Source: Planctomycetota bacterium (GTDB taxonomy: Bacteria > Planctomycetota > UBA8108 > UBA1146). From it: a DNA stretch of 64,000 bases. Numbering within the stretch: position 1 is the first letter of the stretch; each line of letters starts with the position of its first letter. Location of the stretch: the NCBI GenBank assembly GCA_016776905.1, contig JADHSM010000004.1:62001-126000 (forward strand). The letters run 5' to 3'. A program made the translations under genes and the position numbers. The notes under the pieces were generated by a model. It was given only the letters and a program-made list of their open reading frames with translations, was not told the DNA's origin and did not search any database. Positions 35,569 to 43,901 of the stretch are shown here, one piece after another.

Positions 35569-37062
35569 TTAGATCTTCTTTAAAAGTTCTTCGAAGCGTG
35601 GGTCTGAACGAAGCGATTCGAGGTCGAGATCATTTCGGACATGATCGACTCGGTCGTATCCATTTTTGAAAGCGTTATTTAAACTGTTGAAAGCCGCATC
35701 TTTATCGCCGGATAGCGCATAAGCACAAGCAAGATTGTAATGTGCCGTCGTGTTCGTCGGATCCAGCTCTAGGCACCCTATGAATTCGGTGATCGCTTTC
35801 GGTAGTTGTCTTAATCTCAAGAAAATGAGACCCGAAGTTTGTCGCACTTCAGAGTCGAGAGGAAATCTTGCCAGTAAATCTTCGAGAAGGGACCTCGCCC
35901 CAGCCAAATCCTGCGTGCTCATTAGATTTTTAGCGGCTCTCAGAATGGCGTCACGACTGGCTTCTTCTAAACGGTCAGAACCAAATCGTCGATCGATGAG
36001 CATGATTCTCGCTCCTCGACTGTCTCCGAGCAGTGTGAGTAATTCTGCGCACCGACGCCTCAATCGAAGGTCGGCTGCGACAGTCGCTACATGTACAAGA
36101 GTGGGGTTGATGCGATCACCATGAACAGCCTTTAGGCGGAGGAGAAGATCTAGCTTTTCTTTGCCCTGAAGTGCATTCCAATTTGCGAGAGAGATCGTCT
36201 GATTAAAATCGAGATTTGCGGGTAAGCGGATTTGATTTCGAGCTCGCCATTCTGCCAGTAGGTTTTCTGGAATATTGAGGGTCTGTTGTTCAGCTGAGAG
36301 ACGAGTGAGATAGTCATGACCCATATCACCCATATCTAGGAAATATCTTCGACCCCGTTCGATCCTGAGAGGGATAAAACTAGTGAGATCTTTGGTCGCT
36401 TCCACACCAGCCTTTTCGACAATGTTTTTCCAGAATGGATCGGAATCATCGGCTGCCAAATGGGGTGACAAAGCGGCTAGCCAACGAAGTTCTCCTGCAG
36501 AAATTGAATCTTGATTTTGCGGGGCTCTCGAAAGGCTCCAGTTCTCAAATATATTTTCTCGAAGTCGGGTTCTGATCCGCTCGACGAAGGGGTCAATGAC
36601 CTCTGAGGATTCTGCGTGCCCTGATAGAGAAATGGCAAGGAAAGGCCCGGCAGAGTTCAACTTTTCATTCAGTTGAGTGAAGCGAGTACGAATATCATCG
36701 GATTCTTCAAGCCACTCGACGATGGGCTTTTCAGAATCGATTTCTCGTAGTTGAGATAGCTCCACTGCGAGATTGTCCACTTCGGACAGTATTGCGATTA
36801 ATAAAGCATCCAGTTTGAGTTCGAGTCGAGCTCTGATCACTGGAGAGAGTGGACTTTCAAGGGCTTGAGCCAGTTCACCGATAGAAGTGCTATCGAGCTG
36901 CTGGAGTGTTTTTACAGCCATCGTCGAGACCAAGATGTCTTCAGATTCTAGTTGCTGAATCAGGTCGGACAAATCTCCAGATGCGTTCCGCTCGATAGGA
37001 ACTCCCGAGAGTGCGGGACTGCACAGCAGGTAACAGGAGAGTAGCCATGGAATCAGATTCAT
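35569..37062 (-). CDS. Exported TPR protein
   Basis: A 497-residue protein with a signal sequence (MNLIPWLLSCYLLCSPALSG). Residues about 25-330 are alpha-helical and may be HEAT-like (ISTMAVKTLQQLDSTSIGEL, VATVAADLRLRRRCAELLTL). Residues about 370-497 contain TPR units (AGARSLLEDLLARFPLDSEV, LPKAITEFIGCLELDPTNTT, AHYNLACAYALSGDKDAAFN) ending in the TPR end-of-group pattern SLRSDPRFEELLKKI. It probably mediates protein contacts in the periplasm. Its start overlaps the upstream nucleotidyltransferase stop by four bases, so the two are co-translated. Confidence 0.8.
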   Translation of the reverse strand: MNLIPWLLSCYLLCSPALSGVPIERNASGDLSDLIQQLESEDILVSTMAVKTLQQLDSTSIGELAQALESPLSPVIRARLELKLDALLIAILSEVDNLAVELSQLREIDSEKPIVEWLEESDDIRTRFTQLNEKLNSAGPFLAISLSGHAESSEVIDPFVERIRTRLRENIFENWSLSRAPQNQDSISAGELRWLAALSPHLAADDSDPFWKNIVEKAGVEATKDLTSFIPLRIERGRRYFLDMGDMGHDYLTRLSAEQQTLNIPENLLAEWRARNQIRLPANLDFNQTISLANWNALQGKEKLDLLLRLKAVHGDRINPTLVHVATVAADLRLRRRCAELLTLLGDSRGARIMLIDRRFGSDRLEEASRDAILRAAKNLMSTQDLAGARSLLEDLLARFPLDSEVRQTSGLIFLRLRQLPKAITEFIGCLELDPTNTTAHYNLACAYALSGDKDAAFNSLNNAFKNGYDRVDHVRNDLDLESLRSDPRFEELLKKI

Positions 37063-38486
37063 CGAATCAGAATGGGCCCTTCGTTCGGGATGGTGATCTG
37101 ATCGAGGACTTTCTTCAACTGAGCGACATTGCAGGCCAAGCGCGGCGAAATCTCTAGGGTTCTCTTCGGCTGGCCTTGGTCATCCATATCGAGTTCGATT
37201 CCCGCCTCGAGGAGCCATTGTGCCCAAAGTTTTTGAAGGGCCGCTCGAGACGATTCGGGTGAATCATTCCCAGAGCTATTTTTGACGGGTGCAAATTCAA
37301 GGTCTCTGGATGCTTCCACAACAAGTGCATGGGGGGCTTGAGACAAGACGTCGAAAATGAAGGTTTCGAAGCGGATAGAATTGGGTGAATCGCTTTCATG
37401 CCACTCACTTCCATACCAATGCCGAACAGATTTATTGGCCATATGAAAAGGCATGGGTAATGCTGGGATTTCTCCGGATTCGTCACCGAGAATGAATTCC
37501 AGATCGATCATATGCATGGCGACATTGCCCGCTCTGAAGGAGAGTTCACCTTCAGCATTTCTTCGATGGCGTTCTTCTTCCCCAAGCTCGCTGTATTCAA
37601 TGACACGGAGATGCTCACCGGTTTGACAGAAAACTCCCACTTTTTCCTCGGGGTTTGTTTTGGCGACGGCTTTGGAAGAGAACACTGAATTGTCGAGCAA
37701 GTGAAGCCCTAGGAATTCAGGGTCGCCAAGAATCGCGAGGGGATTGTCGACCTGATGGGTGTAGACGTGCTTGATTCCTCGACTGCGAAACCAGTTGGCG
37801 TTTCGCTGAAGGAGACGTATCGCTCCGCCATGACCATCCGGACTGAAGAGGATCTCTCCGGGGCCACTTCGAAGGATTCTTCCTCTTCTTGCATCGATAA
37901 CAGGGAGTTCCTCCTGCGGTTCGATGATGACGTCGGAAGAATTTAAGCCGTGATAGTTATTGTCCCGGAAGTATTGAACCGTTTCCTGGTGATTCGAGGG
38001 GCTCGTCATGATCCACCAGGGAATCGTCGTACCCATCTCTTTTTGAAGCTTCCACAGAGACTCTGCGAAAAGTTGGAAGAGGGTCCCCTGAGATACGGGA
38101 AGTAAGGGGTAGCTTCCTTTGGGACCGGGATGACCCAATCGTGTTCCCACGCCTCCTGCAAGAAGCATGATCGCGAGTTCCCCGTTGCGAATAGCCTCGA
38201 GGCCTTTTTCCCGAGCGAGTTCTCTTTTGGGATCATCGAGTGAGATCAAGGGTGGTGGAGTGGGAGTTGCGATCGGTGGATGGTCGGGATCAGAGACCAT
38301 GTGGTCTCGGATCAGTTGTTGAATGAATCCGAGGTCTATTTTTTGAAGGGCATCGAGAAGGCCTCTTCGTTGAGAAGAATCGAGATCTTCCCAATCATCA
38401 AAAATGTGGTGCTGCCCTGATTCCTGATACTTTGCGACGAGGGCTTGATCAGCGGCGTCTTCAACATGAATTCTCAATAGAGTCAT
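37059..38486 (-). CDS. UAP1/UDPGP-type UDP-sugar pyrophosphorylase
   Basis: A 475-residue nucleotidyltransferase of the UDP-N-acetylhexosamine/UDP-sugar pyrophosphorylase class common in eukaryotes. The signature LLAGGVGTRLGHPGPKGSYP (residues 108-127) binds UTP; other conserved blocks are WWIMTSPSNHQET, HVYTHQVDNPLAILGDP and AGNVAMHMIDLEFI. It makes UDP-activated sugar (GlcNAc-1-P or Glc-1-P plus UTP) for envelope or storage polysaccharide; the sugar cannot be fixed from sequence. It is distinct from bacterial GlmU or GalU. It is the first gene of a two-gene unit with the TPR protein. Confidence 0.88.
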   Translation of the reverse strand: MTLLRIHVEDAADQALVAKYQESGQHHIFDDWEDLDSSQRRGLLDALQKIDLGFIQQLIRDHMVSDPDHPPIATPTPPPLISLDDPKRELAREKGLEAIRNGELAIMLLAGGVGTRLGHPGPKGSYPLLPVSQGTLFQLFAESLWKLQKEMGTTIPWWIMTSPSNHQETVQYFRDNNYHGLNSSDVIIEPQEELPVIDARRGRILRSGPGEILFSPDGHGGAIRLLQRNANWFRSRGIKHVYTHQVDNPLAILGDPEFLGLHLLDNSVFSSKAVAKTNPEEKVGVFCQTGEHLRVIEYSELGEEERHRRNAEGELSFRAGNVAMHMIDLEFILGDESGEIPALPMPFHMANKSVRHWYGSEWHESDSPNSIRFETFIFDVLSQAPHALVVEASRDLEFAPVKNSSGNDSPESSRAALQKLWAQWLLEAGIELDMDDQGQPKRTLEISPRLACNVAQLKKVLDQITIPNEGPILIR

Positions 38487-39162
38487 CCTCCTGCAGTGTC
38501 CTGATCTGTTCTGGTCCTTCGGACCGGACTGAGGATCGGATGTTACGGGAATGGAGACGAGGTGCCACCGTTCAATGGCATGTGATCGTCTTTCCTTTCA
38601 AATTTTTTGCTGCGTCCACCCGAGGTCTCATTCGGATCTTGTTCTGCTGTGGTCTGGGAGGTCCACTCTGTGAAAGGGATTGGAGGCATATTGGGTGGAA
38701 TATGGGCCCTCAGACCTGATTTAAACCTTTTGCGAAGAAATAAGGAGAACTACGGAGAAGTAGAGGGAGATCATCGGCTGGAGATCATTCGAGGTGGGGT
38801 TGAGGAGCTTCGTCATTGGATTCTGCCTTACATGCTGGATGCTTCCTTGAATGCTGGATGCTTCCTTGAATGTTGGATTTGGAGCTTCAGGGGATATTTC
38901 AGCTCGAATCCTTCGGAAAAGCAGTTCATTGCGTTTTATGAAGTTCTCTGAAGTTCTGTGAGGTTGCGAGGAATTCTGTCATTCACGCAGGAGAGTGAAA
39001 ATCGAACCGATTCCGTAAATCGGGAGGACAGAAATTTGAAATCTGATTTTTTTTGGCGGACAATCACTATTCTCGGTAGCAGTGAACCTCTCGAAGGCTG
39101 AGGGAGCTCTCTTTGGTGAGAACTGGTGGCATGAATCACTGCCAGTGGCATCACCGTCATGA
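38487..39162. other. Intergenic region with purine-rich tract and 19-bp tandem repeat
   Basis: A 676-bp gap between divergent genes. A 7-bp hairpin with loop TTC lies around 38505-38523. A purine-rich stretch spans about 38735-38815. A 19-bp tandem repeat follows at 38832-38869. Open frames here show no protein character. Confidence 0.5.
38832..38869. repeat. Exact 19-bp tandem duplication
   Basis: Two adjacent identical copies beginning ATGCTGGATGCTTCC (38832-38850 and 38851-38869), followed by a partial, diverged third start (ATGTTGGAT). Confidence 0.92.
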
Positions 39163-40164
39163 TTGGAAAAGACCCTGACTGATTTCTCCGGATTCTGGCA
39201 AAGAAAAGAGACTCAAGTCCATTTGAGTTCTTGGATCCAGTCTGCACTTGAAGAAGATGCGGCTACGAGAGATCTGACAGCAGCCCTCCTCAAAAATGGG
39301 AATGAATCCTCTCGGGCTCGTGCTGTGATCATCGCGAAAGCTCCCGGAGTCCTCTGTGGAGTCGAAGCGGTAGTTCAAACTTTAAAAGCACTGGATCCTC
39401 ACCTCGTGATTCGGCACTGCGCTGAGGACGGGTCACATGTGTCGGTTGGAGAAAAGGTTTTCGAAGCGGATTCCCAAGCGCATTTATTGTTAGCGGGCGA
39501 GAGAACGGCCTTGAATATTTGCGGCCATCTTTCCGGGATTTCGACAGCGACCGCTGAAATGGTCTCCCAGGCAGGGTCGGTCTCGATTCTTGATACCCGA
39601 AAAACGATGCCGGGAATTCGAAGATTCCAAAAGCACGCTGTGCTCGTGGGTGGAGGAGTCAACCATCGATTCGATCTCGCAGATTTTCCGATGTTTAAAG
39701 AAAACCATAGGGCTCTCATTCAGCAGGAGAGGCCAGAACTGAAGCAAAAGCCCGATGCCGAAATGAGTTGGATTCGCCAGCGTTTACTGGAAGAGGGTTA
39801 CACCGGGACGATCGCCATCGAGGTTGAGGACGAGGCCAGTATGAGAGCATGCCTGAATGAGGGGATCGAAATCATATTAGTCGACAATATTCCTCCAGCT
39901 CAATTGAGTGAGTGGTTGGGAAGAGCAAAAAAGGATGGTTTGCCCGTAGATGCTTCACGCTTGGAAGCCAGTGGCGGCATCGATCAAGGATCCTTGGAGG
40001 AGCATGCCAGCAGTGGAGTCGGCAGGATTTCTGTCGGAGCGATCACCCATTCTTCTCCGATATTGGATTTGAGCATGTCCGTCGAAGCGATCTCAGGAAA
40101 CGATCTACGGTCGAGAAGAGAGAGTGGATCCCCAGCGGCAGAGGCCGCGGGTGATACCGAATGA
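39163..40164 (+). CDS. nadC: Nicotinate-nucleotide pyrophosphorylase (quinolinate phosphoribosyltransferase)
   Basis: A 333-residue enzyme converting quinolinate and PRPP to nicotinate mononucleotide in de novo NAD synthesis. Family motifs are ALEEDAATRDLTA near the N-terminus, GVLCGVEAV, AGERTALNICGHLSGIST, the binding segment ILDTRKTMPGIRRFQKHAV with GGGVNHRFDL and KENH, IAIEVED, ILVDN and EASGGI. The protein is about 40 residues longer than usual, mainly in its tail. The start is uncertain: TTG 39163 immediately follows an in-frame stop and has no clear ribosome-binding site; TTG 39223 is another option. The 3' end overlaps the next gene by four bases. No nadA or nadB is present here. Confidence 0.93.
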   Translation: MEKTLTDFSGFWQRKETQVHLSSWIQSALEEDAATRDLTAALLKNGNESSRARAVIIAKAPGVLCGVEAVVQTLKALDPHLVIRHCAEDGSHVSVGEKVFEADSQAHLLLAGERTALNICGHLSGISTATAEMVSQAGSVSILDTRKTMPGIRRFQKHAVLVGGGVNHRFDLADFPMFKENHRALIQQERPELKQKPDAEMSWIRQRLLEEGYTGTIAIEVEDEASMRACLNEGIEIILVDNIPPAQLSEWLGRAKKDGLPVDASRLEASGGIDQGSLEEHASSGVGRISVGAITHSSPILDLSMSVEAISGNDLRSRRESGSPAAEAAGDTE

Positions 40165-40739
40165 CGGAAGAAATGAATCCTACGAATGAGAGAGAGCCAA
40201 ACGCGGCAGGACAAGGTCCACAGCCGAAAGAGAAACTCTCATTTCGACAAATGTACCGCAAATTGTTGCAACTGGATGATACTCCGCATTCGATAGCACT
40301 CGGAGCTGCACTAGGAATGTTCATCACTTTCACTCCTACCGTGGGGATTCAAGTCCTCATCGTTTTGATATTGTCGATGGTCGTGAGGTTCAATCGATTC
40401 GCTGCGATTGTGCTCATCTATCTCTCGAATCCGGTGACGATAATTCCGATTTACTACGCGGATTACGTTATTGGCTTGTTCGTTCAGGGAGAATCAGGTC
40501 TGTCATTGGAAGAATTCGTGCTCCTGTGGGATCAATCGGTCATTACGGCAGGTGAAGTCGGTTTCTGGGGCGCTACACAAGTCCTTTTTAAATCTCTCGG
40601 AACCGATGTGATCATCCCGATGTTCATTGGAGGAGGGGTTTTGGGGGGATTTGTTGGAGTTGTGACCTACCCACTCACGTTGAGTTGGGTTCAGCGTTAC
40701 CGTGAAGGTCGGCAAGGCGATAATCATCAGGATTCATGA
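40161..40739 (+). CDS. DUF2062 membrane protein
   Basis: A 192-residue inner-membrane protein. DUF2062 is indicated by DDTPHSIALGAALGMFITFT, followed by hydrophobic VGIQVLIVLILSMVV, FAAIVLIYLSNPVTIIPIYY and a last segment FIGGGVLGGFVGVVTYPLTL. Three to four transmembrane helices are expected. DUF2062 domains often accompany lipid or polysaccharide enzymes, but function is unknown. The ATG overlaps the nadC stop (ATGA), so translation is probably coupled. Confidence 0.87.
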   Translation: MTEEMNPTNEREPNAAGQGPQPKEKLSFRQMYRKLLQLDDTPHSIALGAALGMFITFTPTVGIQVLIVLILSMVVRFNRFAAIVLIYLSNPVTIIPIYYADYVIGLFVQGESGLSLEEFVLLWDQSVITAGEVGFWGATQVLFKSLGTDVIIPMFIGGGVLGGFVGVVTYPLTLSWVQRYREGRQGDNHQDS

Positions 40740-40802
40740 ATCTCTTCGGGATCCATGCTCCAGTTCCGCACGTCATCGTTTGAAGAGAGAGGAAATAAAA
40801 TC

Positions 40803-41375
40803 ATGATCAATAACAGCAATGAGTCTTCTTTAGAGTCGCGAGAATCCGGGATAACAACTAGTTCGGTTTGTGCTCCGGCAGTATTCAGAGGATTCGGTTC
40901 GCCGTTTCTCTTCTTATTGATGCTGGCGATTTTTCTTCCCGGTTGTTCTTCTGACAAAGCCGTCAAATTACAGAATCGCCCGGGTAAGCATCTTGTGGAG
41001 ATCCAGGGACAAAAAGTGTGGTGCCTGGTTGCGGACGACGCATCTTCTCGTGCCCGAGGATTGATGTACCGAAAGAATATGCCTGAGGACGAAGGCATGC
41101 TCTTTCTCTTTCCGGCAGCCAGTTCACAGGGATTCTGGATGAAGAATTGCATGATGGATTTGGATATTGCTTACATCGACGATGACGGAATTATTGTGGA
41201 CGTGCTGACGATGAAAGCTCCGGAACCTGGGGCTGTTCTCTATCCGCGATATCGCTCTAGTCAGCCCGTCAGGTATGTCCTGGAGACCAATGCCGGTTGG
41301 TTTGAGAAGCACGGGATTATTGCTGGGGAGTCTGTTCAGGGGTTTCGTGGGCCCGCAGGAAGTAATCCTCGCTAA
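40803..41375 (+). CDS. DUF192 family lipoprotein
   Basis: About 190 residues. A long polar N-terminus precedes a hydrophobic segment ending in a lipobox (AIFLPGC). The DUF192 domain follows: VADDASSRARGLMYRKNMPE, then GMLFLFPAASSQGFWMKN and MDLDIAYIDDDGIIVDV, ending YVLETNAGWFEKHGI with GESV. The family is widespread, small and of unknown biochemical role. GAGAGG lies upstream of 40803; an in-frame ATG at 40755 is less likely. It lies 63 bp after the DUF2062 gene. Confidence 0.87.
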   Translation: MINNSNESSLESRESGITTSSVCAPAVFRGFGSPFLFLLMLAIFLPGCSSDKAVKLQNRPGKHLVEIQGQKVWCLVADDASSRARGLMYRKNMPEDEGMLFLFPAASSQGFWMKNCMMDLDIAYIDDDGIIVDVLTMKAPEPGAVLYPRYRSSQPVRYVLETNAGWFEKHGIIAGESVQGFRGPAGSNPR

Positions 41376-41408
41376 GTTCAATGTCTTCGTCCGCAGAAGG
41401 GGAGCCGC

Positions 41409-41861
41409 ATGACCTCGACCAGGACAGCCGGTGAGGCTGAGGTGCTTCGAGCACATTTGCTCCTGTGGTTCTTATTCTTGATCATCCCTGCAGTACTGGG
41501 AAGATCTTCTCTCTCTGGTGAAGAGGTCTCTCTCGAAAAATCGAACTCTCTGGAGTCGACTCCGCCTTTGTTCCATGTGGATCTTCGTAAAGATTCGATA
41601 CAGAGGCTTGTTCTCATTGAGGGTGTCGGGCCTGCGCTCGCGGGAAAAATCATTCGTGCGAGACAGGAATTGCAATCGTCAGGAAAACAGACATTTTCGT
41701 GTCGGTGTGTCGTGACGAGAATCGCTGGAGTTCCTAATCGAGTCATCATGGATGCAGGAGCATGGTTGTTACCCTTACCTTGTCCAAAGTCGGCATGTCG
41801 ATATGAAGACACCTCTTCTCAAACTTCTGTGGTGAAATCATCGAAGAAGGGTGAGAGATGA
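41409..41861 (+). CDS. Helix-hairpin-helix protein with N-terminal membrane segment
   Basis: A 150-residue protein with one hydrophobic segment near residues 15-30 (HLLLWFLFLIIPAVLG) and a helix-hairpin-helix motif LVLIEGVGPALAGKIIRARQ near 67-86, as in ComEA-type DNA-binding proteins. A Cys pair (CRC) and a Lys-rich end follow. It may bind DNA at the membrane. It overlaps uvrB by four bases (ATGA), so it is expressed with it. Whether it serves DNA uptake or repair cannot be told. Confidence 0.78.
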   Translation: MTSTRTAGEAEVLRAHLLLWFLFLIIPAVLGRSSLSGEEVSLEKSNSLESTPPLFHVDLRKDSIQRLVLIEGVGPALAGKIIRARQELQSSGKQTFSCRCVVTRIAGVPNRVIMDAGAWLLPLPCPKSACRYEDTSSQTSVVKSSKKGER

Positions 41862-43900
41862 AGACTTTTAGGTATCCCGATTCTCCTTTTGTCATTCATT
41901 CCGAGTTTGGTCCTGCGGGAGATCAGCCGGAAGCCATCGACAAGCTGACTGAAGGCCTTCAAGTCAACGCCGATGAGCAGATTTTGATGGGAGTGACAGG
42001 TTCAGGGAAAACCTACATGATGGCACATGTCATCGCTCGTTCAGGTCGCCCTGCAATCGTAATTTCTCACAATAAAACACTGGCAGCACAGCTGTACTCA
42101 GAGTTGAAAAAGTTTCTCCCGGAAAATGCCGTGGAATACTTTGTTTCATATTACGACTACTACCAACCCGAGGCCTATGTGGCCTCTCGGGATCTCTACA
42201 TCGAAAAAGATGCGGCCGTCAATGCGGATCTCGACAGATTAAGATTGGCCACTACTGCCAGTTTGATCAGCCGTCCTGATGTGGTCATCGTCTCTTCCGT
42301 TTCATGTATCTATGGACTGGGTTCTCCCGAAGCTTTTAAAGGAAAGATGATTTTCTTGGCTGAGGGTCAAGAGATGGATCGTGAAGAGTTGCTCAGAAAG
42401 TTAATCGATATCCAATATGAGCGAAATGATATCGATCCGATTCGAGGTTCATTCAGGGCTCGTGGCGATGTGGTTGAAATCCACGCAGCCAATGAAGAAA
42501 TCGCCTATCGAGTGGATCTCTTTGGCGACACCATCGACAGAATCGAAGAATTCCATCCGGTGAGCGGAGTCATATTAGGTCAACTCGATCAGTTAACCAT
42601 TTTTCCTGCCAAGCATTACGTGATCAATGAGCGTGATTTGGACAGGGGAGTTGCCGGTATACAGGTAGAGTTGGGGAAGCGGCTCGCTGAACTGCGGGCA
42701 GCGGGTAAAGAATTGGAAGCACACCGATTACAGTCGAGAACCCGTTACGACCTTGAACTCTTATCTGAGGCGGGTTACTGCCCAGGCATTGAAAATTATT
42801 CACGTCATTTCAGTGGCTTAGAACCCGGAGAAAGACCTCCGAACCTTCTTGATTATTTCCCGGAAGGTTTCCTGACGATGGTGGATGAATCCCACGTCAC
42901 ATTACCCCAGTTGAGAGGGATGCATGAAGGGGACCGTTCCAGAAAACAGAATCTTGTCGATCACGGATTCCGGCTTCCTAGCGCCCTCGACAACCGGCCG
43001 ATGCGATTTGATGAATGGCGGGAAGTTGCGGGGCAAACTGTTTTCTTATCTGCCACTCCTGGACCTTTTGAATTGGAGTGTACGCAGGGCGAAGTGATCG
43101 AGGTGATCAATCGACCGACAGGGCTTCTCGATCCGGAGGTTGAAGTCAAACCTGCCACTGGACAAGTCCCTGATTTGTTGGAGCAGATACGCGAGACGGT
43201 TTCTATGGGGGACCGTGTTTTGGTGACCACTTTGACGAAGAGGATGTCAGAAGATCTGAGTGATTTCTTCCAAGAGACAGAAATCAAAGCGAGATATTTA
43301 CATTCGGATATCGATACTCTTGAACGAGTTGAGATTCTTCAGGAACTTCGTCGTGGAATCTACGATGTTCTCGTGGGTGTTAACTTGTTACGTGAGGGAC
43401 TGGATCTTCCGGAAGTCTCTCTTGTGGCCATCATGGATGCTGATAAAGAAGGCTTTCTTCGTAGCGAAACTGCTTTGATACAAACGATTGGTCGAGCTGC
43501 GAGAAATGAAAATTCGCGAGTGATATTGTACGGAGATGTTATTACGGGATCGATGCAACGTGCGATTGACGAGACTAATCGAAGAAGATCGATTCAGGCC
43601 GCTCATAATGAGGAGTTCGGTATTACACCGAAAACTGTAAGTCGTGATTTGGGGACTACCGTTGAGGAAGAAGTGCGTGAGCGAGTGGAAGCTGTTCAAG
43701 CGCAAGATGAAAATGTGGAAGCTGCAGGGCAAGAAGATCTTGCTGTGAAACTTGAAGCCGAAATGTTGAAAGCCGCTCAAGATCTCGACTTTGAAAAAGC
43801 AGCTCTCCTGAGGGACAGAGTGATGCGATTGCGTGGAGAAACCCCGGAACCATCATCTTCACCTCGCCCCAAGGGGAGACAGAAGAGAAAGCGCCACTGA
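41858..43900 (+). CDS. uvrB: UvrABC excinuclease subunit B
   Basis: A 680-residue nucleotide-excision repair helicase. Walker A is GVTGSGKT (45-52). The damage-probing beta-hairpin region YYDYYQPEAYV is followed by RDLYIEKDA, and helicase motifs include TMVDESHVTLPQ, FLSATPGPFE, VTTLTKRMSEDL, LREGLDLPEV and QTIGRAARN. The C-terminal UVR motif that binds UvrC is seen in AAQDLDFEKAALLRDRV. The tail is basic (RPKGRQKRKRH). It loads onto damaged DNA with UvrA and recruits UvrC; neither partner gene is in the window. Confidence 0.98.
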   Translation: MKTFRYPDSPFVIHSEFGPAGDQPEAIDKLTEGLQVNADEQILMGVTGSGKTYMMAHVIARSGRPAIVISHNKTLAAQLYSELKKFLPENAVEYFVSYYDYYQPEAYVASRDLYIEKDAAVNADLDRLRLATTASLISRPDVVIVSSVSCIYGLGSPEAFKGKMIFLAEGQEMDREELLRKLIDIQYERNDIDPIRGSFRARGDVVEIHAANEEIAYRVDLFGDTIDRIEEFHPVSGVILGQLDQLTIFPAKHYVINERDLDRGVAGIQVELGKRLAELRAAGKELEAHRLQSRTRYDLELLSEAGYCPGIENYSRHFSGLEPGERPPNLLDYFPEGFLTMVDESHVTLPQLRGMHEGDRSRKQNLVDHGFRLPSALDNRPMRFDEWREVAGQTVFLSATPGPFELECTQGEVIEVINRPTGLLDPEVEVKPATGQVPDLLEQIRETVSMGDRVLVTTLTKRMSEDLSDFFQETEIKARYLHSDIDTLERVEILQELRRGIYDVLVGVNLLREGLDLPEVSLVAIMDADKEGFLRSETALIQTIGRAARNENSRVILYGDVITGSMQRAIDETNRRRSIQAAHNEEFGITPKTVSRDLGTTVEEEVRERVEAVQAQDENVEAAGQEDLAVKLEAEMLKAAQDLDFEKAALLRDRVMRLRGETPEPSSSPRPKGRQKRKRH

Positions 43901-43901
43901 T

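Noticed and set aside
38607-38951. 114-residue open frame in the intergenic region
   Set aside because: Compositionally odd, spans the 19-bp tandem repeat, no ribosome-binding site and no recognisable fold.
43833-43901. Longer N-terminus of the pseudokinase overlapping uvrB
   Set aside because: The added residues are an out-of-frame reading of the uvrB tail and add no domain; the ATG at 43902 fits the operon.
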